DNA from: an uncultured Roseobacter sp.
GTDB taxonomy: Bacteria > Pseudomonadota > Alphaproteobacteria > Rhodobacterales > Rhodobacteraceae
DNA length: 64,000 bases
Assembly (NCBI RefSeq): GCF_947488185.1
Contig: NZ_CANKYM010000002.1
Coordinates: 248,001 to 312,000, forward strand
Direction of reading: 5' to 3'
Shown here: positions 36,326 to 45,000 of the stretch, in pieces
Layout: the number at the start of each line of letters is the position of its first letter
How positions within the stretch are numbered: position 1 is the first letter of the stretch
Position numbers and translations under genes: made by a program
Notes under the pieces: model-generated
Told to the model about the DNA's origin: nothing
What the model saw: only the letters and a program-made list of their open reading frames with translations
The model's database searches: none

Positions 36326-36837
36326 AGGCGCCTCGCCGCCCGCCCGAACCGGTTCAGGTGATCAAGCAACGCCGCGACGCCACGCTGCGCGCGCTCGTTG
36401 AGGGGGTGCCCTACATCCAGTATCTGGGCATGCAGTTCGAGCGTAAGGGTGATGAGCTGACCGGGGTTCTGCCCTTTGACCAGAAGCTGATCGGCAACCC
36501 GATGCTGCCTGCTATTCATGGCGGCGTGACAGCGGCCTTCCTGGAGGTCACGGCGATTATCACGCTGAGTTGGACGTACCTTTGGGAAGACGTGGAGTCG
36601 GGGGCAATTGATACGGCAACGCTGGAGGCGGGTGGCCTGCCGCGCTTGCCGAAAACAATTGATATTTCAACGGACTATCTGCGGTCCGGCCTGCCCCGCG
36701 ATGCCTATGCGCGGGCGCGGATCAACCGCTCTGGCCGCCGGTACGCTTCTGTGCATGTGGAGGCGTGGCAGGACAATCGCAACCGGCTTTTTGCACAGGC
36801 CACGGGGCATTTCCTGATGCCCCAGCGGCGTGAGTGA
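36322..36837 (+). CDS. PaaI-family hotdog thioesterase 2
   Basis: A 171-residue diverged paralogue: AIHGGVTAAFLEVTAIITLS, then ISTDYLRSGLPRDAYARARI. It has an N-terminal extension of about 30 residues. Co-translation with paralogue 1 suggests a heteromeric hotdog enzyme (inference). Confidence 0.88.
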   Translation: MKAPRRPPEPVQVIKQRRDATLRALVEGVPYIQYLGMQFERKGDELTGVLPFDQKLIGNPMLPAIHGGVTAAFLEVTAIITLSWTYLWEDVESGAIDTATLEAGGLPRLPKTIDISTDYLRSGLPRDAYARARINRSGRRYASVHVEAWQDNRNRLFAQATGHFLMPQRRE

Positions 36838-38164
36838 CACCGTTCAGGGCGCACCGGTTGGGGTCACCCACCGCCGCGTTCTGAAGATTGCGCTGCCCAT
36901 CGTTCTATCGAATGCAACGGTGCCCATTCTGGGAGCGGTCGACGTGGGCGTCGTGGGGCAGATGGGGGAGGCGGCCCCTATTGGAGCGGTTGCGTTGGGA
37001 GCAATCATTCTCTCCACGGTCTATTGGATTTTCGGGTTTCTGCGCATGGGCACCGTCGGTCTCGTCGGGCAGGCCGAAGGGGCGGGGGACAGCGCCGAGG
37101 TTTCCGCCTGGCTGACCCGTGCGCTGCTGGTGGCGCTTGCGGGCGGGTTTGCGTTGATCGTGTTGCAGCCTTTGATCTTCTGGGGCGCGCTGAGCCTCGC
37201 TCCCGCGAGCGACGAGGTGGAAAGCCTCGCCTGGTCCTACCTCAGCATCCGGATCTGGTCCGCGCCCGCGGCGATTGCGGTCTATGCGCTGACCGGGTGG
37301 CTTGTGGCAATGGAGCGCACCGGCGGTGTGTTCTGGGTGCAGCTGGTGATGAATGGCGTCAACATCCTGCTCGATCTGCTCTTCGTGTTGGTTCTGGACT
37401 GGGGCGTTCAGGGGGTGGCCGTCGCGACAGTGATCGCAGAACTGACCGGCGCCGCCTTTGGCTTGTGGTTCTGTCGCGCTGCCTTTGCGCGGCCTGACTG
37501 GCGGGATTGGCCGCGCATCTTTGACCGGGCCAAGCTTATCCGCATGGCGCTCCTGAACACAGATATCCTGCTACGCTCGGCCATGCTGATGATCATCTTT
37601 TCCTCCTTCGTCTTTATTGGCGCGCGGTTTGGCGATGTGACGCTGGCCGCAAACGAGGTGCTGATCCAGTTCATGTACATCACCGCCTACGCGATGGACG
37701 GTTTTGCCTTTGCCGCCGAAACGCTGATCGCGCGGGCCTTTGGACGCGGCGACAGAGCCGATGTGCGCCGCGCAGCGCTGATCACATCCTGTTGGGGTAT
37801 GGTGATTTGCATCGTAACCACTGCTGCTTTTGCATTCTCGGGGGGATGGATCATTGATCTGATGGCCAAAAACGCAGAAGTGCAGGAGACCGCGCGGGTT
37901 TTCCTGCCTTACATGATCATCGCGCCGCTGGTAGGGTGTGCCGCCTGGATGTTCGACGGGATTTTCATCGGGGCCACCCGCAGCAAGGACATGCGCAACA
38001 TGATGGCAGTCAGCTTTGTGGTTTACTGGGCGGCCATTGCGATGCTGCTGCCGGTGCTGGGCAATCACGGGTTGTGGTTGGCGCTGCTGATCTCTTTCAT
38101 CGTACGTGGAGTGACCCTGGGGCTGCGCTATCCTGCACTGGAAGCCTCTGCCGAGAAGGTGTGA
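36830..38164 (+). CDS. MATE-family efflux transporter (DinF-like)
   Basis: A 444-residue inner-membrane protein with about twelve hydrophobic segments. The N-terminal half begins LKIALPIVLSNATVPILGAV and FLRMGTVGLVGQAEGAGD is the DinF-type signature; the second half repeats the fold from about residue 240. It exports cationic or organic compounds with Na+ or H+. GTG start at 36830 overlaps the thioesterase stop by 8 bases. Confidence 0.92.
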   Translation: MSDTVQGAPVGVTHRRVLKIALPIVLSNATVPILGAVDVGVVGQMGEAAPIGAVALGAIILSTVYWIFGFLRMGTVGLVGQAEGAGDSAEVSAWLTRALLVALAGGFALIVLQPLIFWGALSLAPASDEVESLAWSYLSIRIWSAPAAIAVYALTGWLVAMERTGGVFWVQLVMNGVNILLDLLFVLVLDWGVQGVAVATVIAELTGAAFGLWFCRAAFARPDWRDWPRIFDRAKLIRMALLNTDILLRSAMLMIIFSSFVFIGARFGDVTLAANEVLIQFMYITAYAMDGFAFAAETLIARAFGRGDRADVRRAALITSCWGMVICIVTTAAFAFSGGWIIDLMAKNAEVQETARVFLPYMIIAPLVGCAAWMFDGIFIGATRSKDMRNMMAVSFVVYWAAIAMLLPVLGNHGLWLALLISFIVRGVTLGLRYPALEASAEKV

Positions 38165-39208
38165 TTAGAGCCAATCGGCCCGGCGGCTACCAACAGCCTC
38201 CTGCACGGAGGCAAAACCATCGCGCTCGAGCAGGCGATCAAGCCCAAGGGCAATGTCCTGCACAAGCGAAAGCCCCCCGTAGACCAGCGCTGTATAAAGT
38301 TGGACAGCGGAAGCGCCCGCGCAGATTTTGGTATAGGCCTGTTCGGCAGAGCCGATGCCGCCAACCCCGACGAGGGGGATGTCGGTGTGCCGGGAAAGCT
38401 GCGCCAGCACCCGGGTGGCGCGATCAAAGAGCGGCTGACCGGAGAGGCCACCCGCTTCTTGGGCATGGTGGCTCCGCAACCCGTCGCGCGACAGCGTTGT
38501 GTTGGTTGCGATGATCGCGTCAACCTTCGCATCGCTTGCAACGACAGCGATATCCGCGATCTCGGACGCGTTGAGGTCAGGGGCGATTTTCAGGAAAACA
38601 GGCGTGCTGTCACGTACCTGCATGACACCGTCCAGCAGAGCCGCCAACGCTGCAGGGCCCTGCAAGTTGCGTAGCTTTTCGGTGTTGGGCGAGGAGACGT
38701 TGACGGTCGCAAAATCCACATCTCCCCGCAGATGCGCCATGACTTGGGCAAAATCGGCGGCCCGATCCTGGCTGGTCTTATTGGCGCCCAGGTTGATGCC
38801 TACCGGTATGGATGCATGGGCCGCTGCAAGGCGCTGTCCAATCACCTTCATCCCGTCATTGTTGAACCCGAACCGGTTGATGGCCGCCGCATCCTCGCGC
38901 AAGCGGAAAAGCCGTGGTTTGGGATTGCCGGGTTGGGGAAGGGGCGTTGCCGCGCCCACTTCCAGAAACCCGAAACCTGCGTGCGACAGCGGCGTGATCG
39001 CTTCTGCGTTCTTGTCAAACCCGGCGGCCAGCCCGACGGGGTTCGGCAAAGCCAGCCCGGCGATTTCTGTTTCCAGACGTGGCGTGGTGATCGGGCCCGG
39101 TGCGGCGGCCAGCCCGCCGCGCAACGCGCGCAGGGCCAGGCCATGGGCCTTTTCGGGGTCGATCTGACGCAGCGCCCGCAGGCCCAGCTGTTCCAGCGCG
39201 CGTTTCAT
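38165..39208 (-). CDS. pyrD: Dihydroorotate dehydrogenase (quinone), class 2
   Basis: A 347-residue membrane-associated FMN enzyme for the fourth step of pyrimidine synthesis. [27 protein letters not shown] (class-2 catalytic Ser) and [20 protein letters not shown] are present. The N-terminal helix [20 protein letters not shown] is the quinone-contacting segment of class 2. Convergent with the MATE gene with no gap, and 13 bases after the DUF952 gene. Confidence 0.95.
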   Translation of the reverse strand: MKRALEQLGLRALRQIDPEKAHGLALRALRGGLAAAPGPITTPRLETEIAGLALPNPVGLAAGFDKNAEAITPLSHAGFGFLEVGAATPLPQPGNPKPRLFRLREDAAAINRFGFNNDGMKVIGQRLAAAHASIPVGINLGANKTSQDRAADFAQVMAHLRGDVDFATVNVSSPNTEKLRNLQGPAALAALLDGVMQVRDSTPVFLKIAPDLNASEIADIAVVASDAKVDAIIATNTTLSRDGLRSHHAQEAGGLSGQPLFDRATRVLAQLSRHTDIPLVGVGGIGSAEQAYTKICAGASAVQLYTALVYGGLSLVQDIALGLDRLLERDGFASVQEAVGSRRADWL

Positions 39209-39221
39209 CGGTAATGCCCGG

Positions 39222-39572
39222 TCACGCGCTGGCTTCTTCCAGACCTGCGGGGAATTGGTGAGCACCGCCATCAAGCGGCAAGGGCTGCGCCCAGACCACA
39301 TCTTCGAGGCGCAAGTCCCGGTAGAGATGTGGGAAAGGCTGATCGCCCCGCGAAATTTCCCACTTCAGATCGTCGCCCAGCCGGTCGGTCTCCACCGCAA
39401 GAAGCATCAGGCCATCCATACCGGCAAAATGCTTGGCAGCTGTCTCAGCCGCCTGTGCTGCGGTTGAGAAATGCACATACCCGTCAGTGACGTCGATTGG
39501 CGCTCCGGCAGTTGTGCCCTTGGCACGCAATTCTGCCCATTTATCACTTCGGAAAATTTTAAATATCATCAT
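39222..39572 (-). CDS. DUF952-family protein
   Basis: A 116-residue protein with [20 protein letters not shown] and [20 protein letters not shown], the DUF952 pattern (a small beta barrel of unknown action). Two adjacent ATGs (39572, 39569) are possible starts. It precedes pyrD in the same operon, an arrangement seen in related genomes. Confidence 0.88.
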   Translation of the reverse strand: MMIFKIFRSDKWAELRAKGTTAGAPIDVTDGYVHFSTAAQAAETAAKHFAGMDGLMLLAVETDRLGDDLKWEISRGDQPFPHLYRDLRLEDVVWAQPLPLDGGAHQFPAGLEEASA

Positions 39573-39725
39573 GCGCGCGGTGATGCCTTGCGGGGCATGC
39601 AGGGTCAAGGGTGCCCGACGCCATTGGTGACCAAGGGTCAGAGCGTCCCGCAAAGCCCACACAATCTTTGACACCCGCCGCATCAGCCGCCACCATTGCA
39701 CCAGTTTCCAACCGAGGGGATAACC

Positions 39726-41282
39726 ATGAAACGATTCTTGACAGCGACCGCCGCGCTTGCCCTGACAAGCGGCATGGCGTCGGCTGAGTACAGCCTGACC
39801 ATCCTGCACACCAATGATTTCCACGCCCGTTTCGAGCCGATCAGCAAGTATGACAGCGGCTGTTCCGCCGAGGATGATGCCGAAGGCAAATGCTTTGGCG
39901 GTTCCGCGCGACTGGTTACGGCGATTGAAGAGGCCCGGGCGCGGTCGAACAACGCCATCCTCGTCGACGGCGGGGATCAGTTCCAGGGCACATTGTTCTA
40001 TACCTACTACAAGGGCGCGCTGGCGGCCGAGATGATGAACAAGATGGGCTATGACGCGATGACCGTGGGCAACCACGAATTTGACGATGGCCCCGAGGTG
40101 CTGCGCGGGTTCATGGATGCGGTGAATTTCCCGGTCCTGATGTCCAATGCGGATGTTTCAGCCGAACCGCTACTGGCGGACACGCTGGCCAAATCCACCG
40201 TCATTGAGCGGGGCGGCGAAAGGCTGGGCCTGATCGGCCTGACGCCCGAGGACACCGACGAGTTGGCCTCGCCGGGGGATAACATCACCTTCTCCGATCC
40301 CGTGGCTGCCGTGCAGGGAGAGGTTGACCGGCTGACGGCCGACGGCGTGAACAAGATCATCGTGCTCAGCCACTCTGGCTATGGCGTTGACCAGCGTGTA
40401 GCGGCCGAGACCACCGGTGTCGATGTGATTGTCGGCGGGCATTCCAACTCGCTGCTGTCGAACACCTCTGATCGTGCGGATGGGCCCTATCCTACGATGA
40501 TGGGCGAGACCGCCATTGTGCAGGCCTACGCCTACGGCAAATTCCTGGGTGAACTGAACCTGACCTTCGACGATGCGGGTAACATCACCGAAGCCAAGGG
40601 CGAACCGCTGCTGATTGATGCCTCCGTAAACAAGGACAGCGCCACCGCTGACCGCATTGCCGAGGCGGCCAAACCACTGGAGGAAATCCGCAATAAGGTG
40701 GTGGCGGAAACGGCCTCCGAGATCATCGGTGTGCGCGAAGACTGCCGGGCGCGCGAATGCGCCATGGGCAACCTGATTGCCGATGCGATGCTGGATCGCG
40801 TCAAGGATCAGGGGGTTGAGATCGCCATCCAGAACGGTGGCGGTATCCGTGCCAGCATCGATGCGGGCAAGGTGACCATGGGCGAAGTGCTGACCGTGTT
40901 GCCGTTCCAGAACACGCTGAGCACCTTCGACGTGACCGGTGCCAAGATCATTGAGGCGTTGGAGAACGGTGTCAGTCAGCACGAAGAGGGCGCAGGCCGC
41001 TTCCCACAGGTGGCGGGTATGAGCTTTGCCTTTGATGTGGCGCAACCTGCAGGCAGCCGGATCAGCGACGTGATGGTGGGTGATGCGCCGATTGACCCGG
41101 ACAAAGTGTATTCGGTCGTGTCGAACAACTACGTGCGCAACGGCGGGGATGGTTACGCCATGTTCAAGGATGCACAGAACGCCTATGACTTCGGGCCTGA
41201 CCTTGCGGATGTCACGGCGGAGTTCCTGGCGGCGAGCGGTCCCTATACGCCCTACACGGATGGCCGCATCACGGCGAAGTAA
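39726..41282 (+). CDS. Periplasmic 5'-nucleotidase / UshA-family phosphoesterase
   Basis: A 518-residue exported enzyme (signal peptide ending ASAEY). The metallophosphatase half has LTILHTNDFHARFEP, VDGGDQFQGTLF, VGNHEFDDG, LSHSGYGVDQ and VGGHSNSLL. The C-terminal nucleotide-binding half contains IQNGGGIRASIDAG and NNYVRNGGDGYAMF. It releases phosphate and nucleosides outside the membrane, feeding the salvage genes. ATG 39726 follows GAGGGGAT. A strong terminator follows. Confidence 0.93.
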   Translation: MKRFLTATAALALTSGMASAEYSLTILHTNDFHARFEPISKYDSGCSAEDDAEGKCFGGSARLVTAIEEARARSNNAILVDGGDQFQGTLFYTYYKGALAAEMMNKMGYDAMTVGNHEFDDGPEVLRGFMDAVNFPVLMSNADVSAEPLLADTLAKSTVIERGGERLGLIGLTPEDTDELASPGDNITFSDPVAAVQGEVDRLTADGVNKIIVLSHSGYGVDQRVAAETTGVDVIVGGHSNSLLSNTSDRADGPYPTMMGETAIVQAYAYGKFLGELNLTFDDAGNITEAKGEPLLIDASVNKDSATADRIAEAAKPLEEIRNKVVAETASEIIGVREDCRARECAMGNLIADAMLDRVKDQGVEIAIQNGGGIRASIDAGKVTMGEVLTVLPFQNTLSTFDVTGAKIIEALENGVSQHEEGAGRFPQVAGMSFAFDVAQPAGSRISDVMVGDAPIDPDKVYSVVSNNYVRNGGDGYAMFKDAQNAYDFGPDLADVTAEFLAASGPYTPYTDGRITAK

Positions 41283-41304
41283 CCAAGCCTCTGCAGTGTA
41301 GCCA

Positions 41305-41334
41305 ACGCGCGCGGAGATTTTCGCGCGCGTTTTT
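41305..41334 (+). terminator. Rho-independent terminator after 5'-nucleotidase
   Basis: ACGCGCGCG, loop GAGATTTT, CGCGCGCGT, then TTTT: perfect 9-bp stem with T-run 23 bases after the stop. Confidence 0.93.
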
Positions 41335-41390
41335 CGTATCCAACGCTTACCTGCTGGTGTTGACAGAACAGGACAACTAGGTTGCCGACA

Positions 41391-42074
41391 ATGTGCGGAC
41401 GCTTTGTCATAGCCCTTCCGACCGATGATATGGTGCAGTTGTTTGAGGCCTTGCCGGACAACGACCTGCCGGATGTTCCGAACTATAATGTTTGCCCGAC
41501 AACGCAGGTCCACGTGGTGCAGGGCGCCGGCGGTGGGACGCGGCGGCTGACTTCCATGCGCTGGGGATTTCTGCCGCATTGGTACAAAACCCCGACCGCG
41601 GGTCCATTGCTGATCAATGCGCGCGCTGAAACCATCGCTGACAAACCTGCATTTCGAGATGCTGCGCGCCAACGGCGCGCGCTGGTTGTTGCCAGCGGGT
41701 TCTACGAGTGGACGAAATCACCAGATGGTTTACGCAATCCCTGGTACATCACACCGACCAAAGGTGAGGTTCTGGTTATGGCCGCCGTCTGGCAAGATTG
41801 GATCAGCCCGAACGGTGACCGGAGGCGGTGCTGTGCGCTCGTCACAACGGCAGCCAATCGCGGCATGTCCCAAATCCACCACCGTATGCCCGTGATTCTG
41901 CAGCCTTCTGACTGGCCACTCTGGCTGGGCGAAGCGGGCCATGGGGCGGCGCGCCTGATGTGCGCAGCGCCGGAAGATGCACTGCGCTGGCACCGCGTGG
42001 ATCGTGCGGTGAACTCAAACAAGGTGGCCGGGGCTGAATTGACAGCGCCGCTGGCTGGTACCGACGACGCCTGA
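41391..42074 (+). CDS. SOS response-associated peptidase (YedK/HMCES-like)
   Basis: A 227-residue SRAP protein that crosslinks to abasic sites in single-stranded DNA through Cys2. MCGRFVIALP, YNVCPTTQVHVV, MRWGFLPHW, INARAETIADKPAF, GFYEWTK and IHHRMPVIL are all present. The ATG at 41391 puts Cys at position 2, as required; the upstream start at 41382 would bury it. Confidence 0.95.
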   Translation: MCGRFVIALPTDDMVQLFEALPDNDLPDVPNYNVCPTTQVHVVQGAGGGTRRLTSMRWGFLPHWYKTPTAGPLLINARAETIADKPAFRDAARQRRALVVASGFYEWTKSPDGLRNPWYITPTKGEVLVMAAVWQDWISPNGDRRRCCALVTTAANRGMSQIHHRMPVILQPSDWPLWLGEAGHGAARLMCAAPEDALRWHRVDRAVNSNKVAGAELTAPLAGTDDA

Positions 42075-42102
42075 TGTCTTGAAATCGGATGTTTTTTACG
42101 AC

Positions 42103-42477
42103 TCAGCGCGTGAGCGGTGTCCGCGCCAGGTCCAGACGTCCTTCGATCAAACGTTGGGACTTGCCGTGAAACCGTCCGGCCATAGAGGCGTCCACCTTTA
42201 AGGTGATCTCATCGCCATGCTCGATGGCTCCGGTCGTCCAGATGCCCTCGGAACTGCTGACCGTATGGGCCTGTCCGCTGACGTTGACGAACCGCAGCGT
42301 GTCACCGGGCTCGAACGCGGTGCGACTGGGGAAATAGGCGGTTTGCAGGATCATGATCACGCGCTCTTCGGCATGCGCGGGATCCCCGGTGAATGGGATC
42401 GGTCCAAGGAGTAACAAGGCAACTAACGAAACAGATTTGAGCAACAAAACAAACACCCTCGAACCGATCCCACCCAA
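42103..42477 (-). CDS. Cupredoxin-like exported protein with a reduced copper site
   Basis: A 124-residue protein with an N-terminal signal/anchor and FEPGDTLRFVNVSGQAHTVS, the cupredoxin strand with the first copper His. The second ligand block expected as C-x-H-x-M is replaced by AGRFHGKSQRLIEGRLDL, with no Cys or Met. It may bind no copper, or use another geometry. Start uncertain; GTG/ATG options near 42477. Convergent with the SRAP gene. Confidence 0.65.
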   Translation of the reverse strand: MGGIGSRVFVLLLKSVSLVALLLLGPIPFTGDPAHAEERVIMILQTAYFPSRTAFEPGDTLRFVNVSGQAHTVSSSEGIWTTGAIEHGDEITLKVDASMAGRFHGKSQRLIEGRLDLARTPLTR

Positions 42478-42649
42478 TCGGCAGATGAGTTTGAACTAAA
42501 GTTGAATTAGGGCTGAAAATGGCCGGACCAGTGTCGCCGCAGCGGCAATCGACCCGCGCACAGAGTGTTTCTAAACTCGGTACAATGCACTGAAACATCA
42601 GTGTTTTCTCGTTAAGGGTGTGTTTATTTTCCGCAAATGTCTATATTGT

Positions 42650-43540
42650 CTAGGGGGTTAGCCTTTGGGTCGCCAGCCAGTCGCGAAAGGATACAAGCGC
42701 GGGCGACTCCGCGCGCTCCTGCGGCCAAACAAGATAGTAGCTACCGATACTCTGCGATGTCTGTTCCGAGGCGAGAACCAGCTGACCATCGGCCAGATAG
42801 GGCTCCGCAAAGAAGGTGGGCAAAAGGGCAATGCCCAGCCCGTGAATTGCTGCTTGCGCCATGGTGGAGAACTGATCGAAAACCATGCCCGGAGGCGGCT
42901 CTTGTGCGTGCCCGAGCGCCTGCAACCACCGCGCCCATCCGCGTGGCCGGGTGTCCAGATGCAATAGATCGTAGCGCAGGATTTCTTCCGGGTCCGTTAG
43001 GGCGGAATCAATCAGGCTGGGGGCGCAAACCGGCACAACGGTTTCTGACAGCAAGGGCAGGTAGTCCACGCCGGACCAGTCCTCGCGCCCGAAGTGAATG
43101 GCTGCGTCAAAGGAAGAGGTGCGAAAATCAAACGGGGCAAGCCGGGTGGACAGGTTTACTGTTACTTCGGGGTGCCTGCGCGCAAAGTCGCGCAGGCGCG
43201 GCGCCAGCCAATGCATCCCGAAGGCTGGCAGGATGGCGAGGTTCAGCGGTCCGCTTTCGACATCCGTTTGCGCGGAAACAGCGGCCTGCGCCAGATGGTG
43301 CAGGACACTGCGCACCTTCCTCACATAATCTTGTCCTTTGGGGGTCAGGACCAACCCGCGTCCTTCGCGGGCCAGCAACGTAACGCCCAGCTGGTCCTCC
43401 AGCGCCTTCAACTGACGGCTGATCGCGCTCTGCGTCAGCGACAGTTCCGCTGCTGCCTGCGTCGCGCTGCCCAGCCGTGCCACAGCTTCAAAAGCGATCA
43501 GCGCGGAAATGGACGGTAGATAGCGGCGCGGCACCGACAT
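42650..43540 (-). CDS. LysR-family regulator, GcvA-like (likely regulator of gcdH)
   Basis: A 296-residue regulator: [20 protein letters not shown] and [19 protein letters not shown] form the HTH. The effector domain continues from residue 90 ([20 protein letters not shown]). It is divergent from gcdH across 108 bases, the standard layout for a LysR activator of its neighbour. A 15-base-longer start at 43555 is possible. Confidence 0.92.
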   Translation of the reverse strand: MSVPRRYLPSISALIAFEAVARLGSATQAAAELSLTQSAISRQLKALEDQLGVTLLAREGRGLVLTPKGQDYVRKVRSVLHHLAQAAVSAQTDVESGPLNLAILPAFGMHWLAPRLRDFARRHPEVTVNLSTRLAPFDFRTSSFDAAIHFGREDWSGVDYLPLLSETVVPVCAPSLIDSALTDPEEILRYDLLHLDTRPRGWARWLQALGHAQEPPPGMVFDQFSTMAQAAIHGLGIALLPTFFAEPYLADGQLVLASEQTSQSIGSYYLVWPQERAESPALVSFRDWLATQRLTP

Positions 43541-43648
43541 ATGATTTTTTCTCATGGATCGCAGGATAAAGCATCGTTAGTCATTTGCCCGTGCTTTTGC
43601 AATAATGCGGCAAAGCCCGGCCCGGGCGCATTGCTGCGAGGATATGAC

Positions 43649-44872
43649 ATGAATGTTGAAGCCCCCGTTCTGAAAGCCAAGGACGCGCCTGATCTGGGTG
43701 CGTTTGACTGGTCCGACCCGTTTCGCCTTGCTGACCAGCTTGAAGAGGACGAGCGGATGATCGAGGAATCCGCCCGCGCCTATGCGCAGGAAAAGCTGCA
43801 ACCGCGCATCATTGACGCCTTCGCAAATGAGACAACCGAGCCTGCGATTTTCCGCGAAATGGGAGAGATGGGTTTGCTGGGCGTGACCTGCCCGGAAGAA
43901 TATGGCGGGCTGGGCGGGTCCTACGTCTCCTACGGCGTGGTCGCGCGCGAAGTGGAGCGGGTGGACTCCGGGTACCGTTCCATGATGTCGGTGCAATCCA
44001 GCCTGGTGATCTATCCGATCTATGCCTATGGCTCCGAGACGCAACGCAAGAAGTACCTGCCCAAGCTTTGCGCTGGCGAATGGATCGGATGTTTCGGGTT
44101 GACCGAACCGGATGCAGGGTCCGACCCTGCGGGCATGAAAACCCGGGCGGAAAAGACGGCGACCGGCTACAAGCTGACCGGATCCAAGATGTGGATTTCA
44201 AATGCGCCGATTGCGGATGTCTTTGTGGTCTGGGCAAAGTCCGAAGAGCATGGTGGGAAGATCCGGGGTTTTATCCTTGAAAAGGGCATGACCGGACTGA
44301 GCACGCCGAAGGTGGGCAACAAACTGTCCCTGAGGGCCTCTGTCACCGGCGAGATTGTCATGGAGGGCGTCGAAGTGGGCGACGAGGCGCTGCTGCCCAA
44401 CGTGCAGGGTCTGAAAGGCCCGTTCGGATGTCTGAACCGGGCGCGCTATGGCATCAGCTGGGGGGCGATGGGGGCGGCTGAATTCTGCTGGCACGCGGCG
44501 CGGCAATACGGGCTGGACCGGCACCAGTTCGGCAAGCCTCTGGCGGGCACGCAACTGTTCCAGAAAAAGCTTGCCGATATGATGACGGAGATTTCACTGG
44601 GCTTGCAAGGTGCGCTGCGCGTCGGTCGCTTGATGGACCGGGCCAATGCCGCACCCGAAATGGTCTCCATCGTGAAGCGGAACAACTGCGGCAAGGCACT
44701 CGATATCGCCCGCATGTCGCGCGATATGCACGGCGGCAATGGGATCAGTGGTGAATTCCAGGTGATCCGGCACATGATGAACCTTGAAACGGTGAACACT
44801 TACGAGGGCACGCATGATGTTCACGCGCTGATCCTTGGTCGGGCGCAGACGGGGATCCAGGCATTTTTCTGA
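43649..44872 (+). CDS. gcdH: Glutaryl-CoA dehydrogenase
   Basis: A 407-residue FAD enzyme converting glutaryl-CoA to crotonyl-CoA and CO2 in lysine and tryptophan breakdown. [40 protein letters not shown], and [20 protein letters not shown] with the catalytic Glu are diagnostic, with [20 protein letters not shown] typical of GCDH. The ATG at 43649 follows GCGAGGAT. Divergent from a LysR gene; the next gene is a fused E1. Confidence 0.94.
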   Translation: MNVEAPVLKAKDAPDLGAFDWSDPFRLADQLEEDERMIEESARAYAQEKLQPRIIDAFANETTEPAIFREMGEMGLLGVTCPEEYGGLGGSYVSYGVVAREVERVDSGYRSMMSVQSSLVIYPIYAYGSETQRKKYLPKLCAGEWIGCFGLTEPDAGSDPAGMKTRAEKTATGYKLTGSKMWISNAPIADVFVVWAKSEEHGGKIRGFILEKGMTGLSTPKVGNKLSLRASVTGEIVMEGVEVGDEALLPNVQGLKGPFGCLNRARYGISWGAMGAAEFCWHAARQYGLDRHQFGKPLAGTQLFQKKLADMMTEISLGLQGALRVGRLMDRANAAPEMVSIVKRNNCGKALDIARMSRDMHGGNGISGEFQVIRHMMNLETVNTYEGTHDVHALILGRAQTGIQAFF

Positions 44873-44885
44873 GGTGTGAAAACCC

Positions 44886-44935
44886 GGGGGCTGTCTGCCC
44901 CCGAACCCCCGAGCATATTGATCGAACAATGAAGC
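44886..44935 (+). repeat. Rhodobacteraceae palindromic repeat, decayed copy, with hairpin
   Basis: GGGGGC-TGTCT-GCCCCC (44886-44902) then ACCCCCGAGCATATTG and ...CAATGAAGCGG: the spacing and CCCCCG-ATATT core remain but the GGCCAGAAGAAG part is lost. The hairpin follows the gcdH stop and could terminate it. Confidence 0.6.
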
Positions 44936-45000
44936 GGGGCGTCTGGTCAGCCGGTGAACGGTGACATAAAAACGCGGGACGAAATGGGTTTGGGGGCGGT

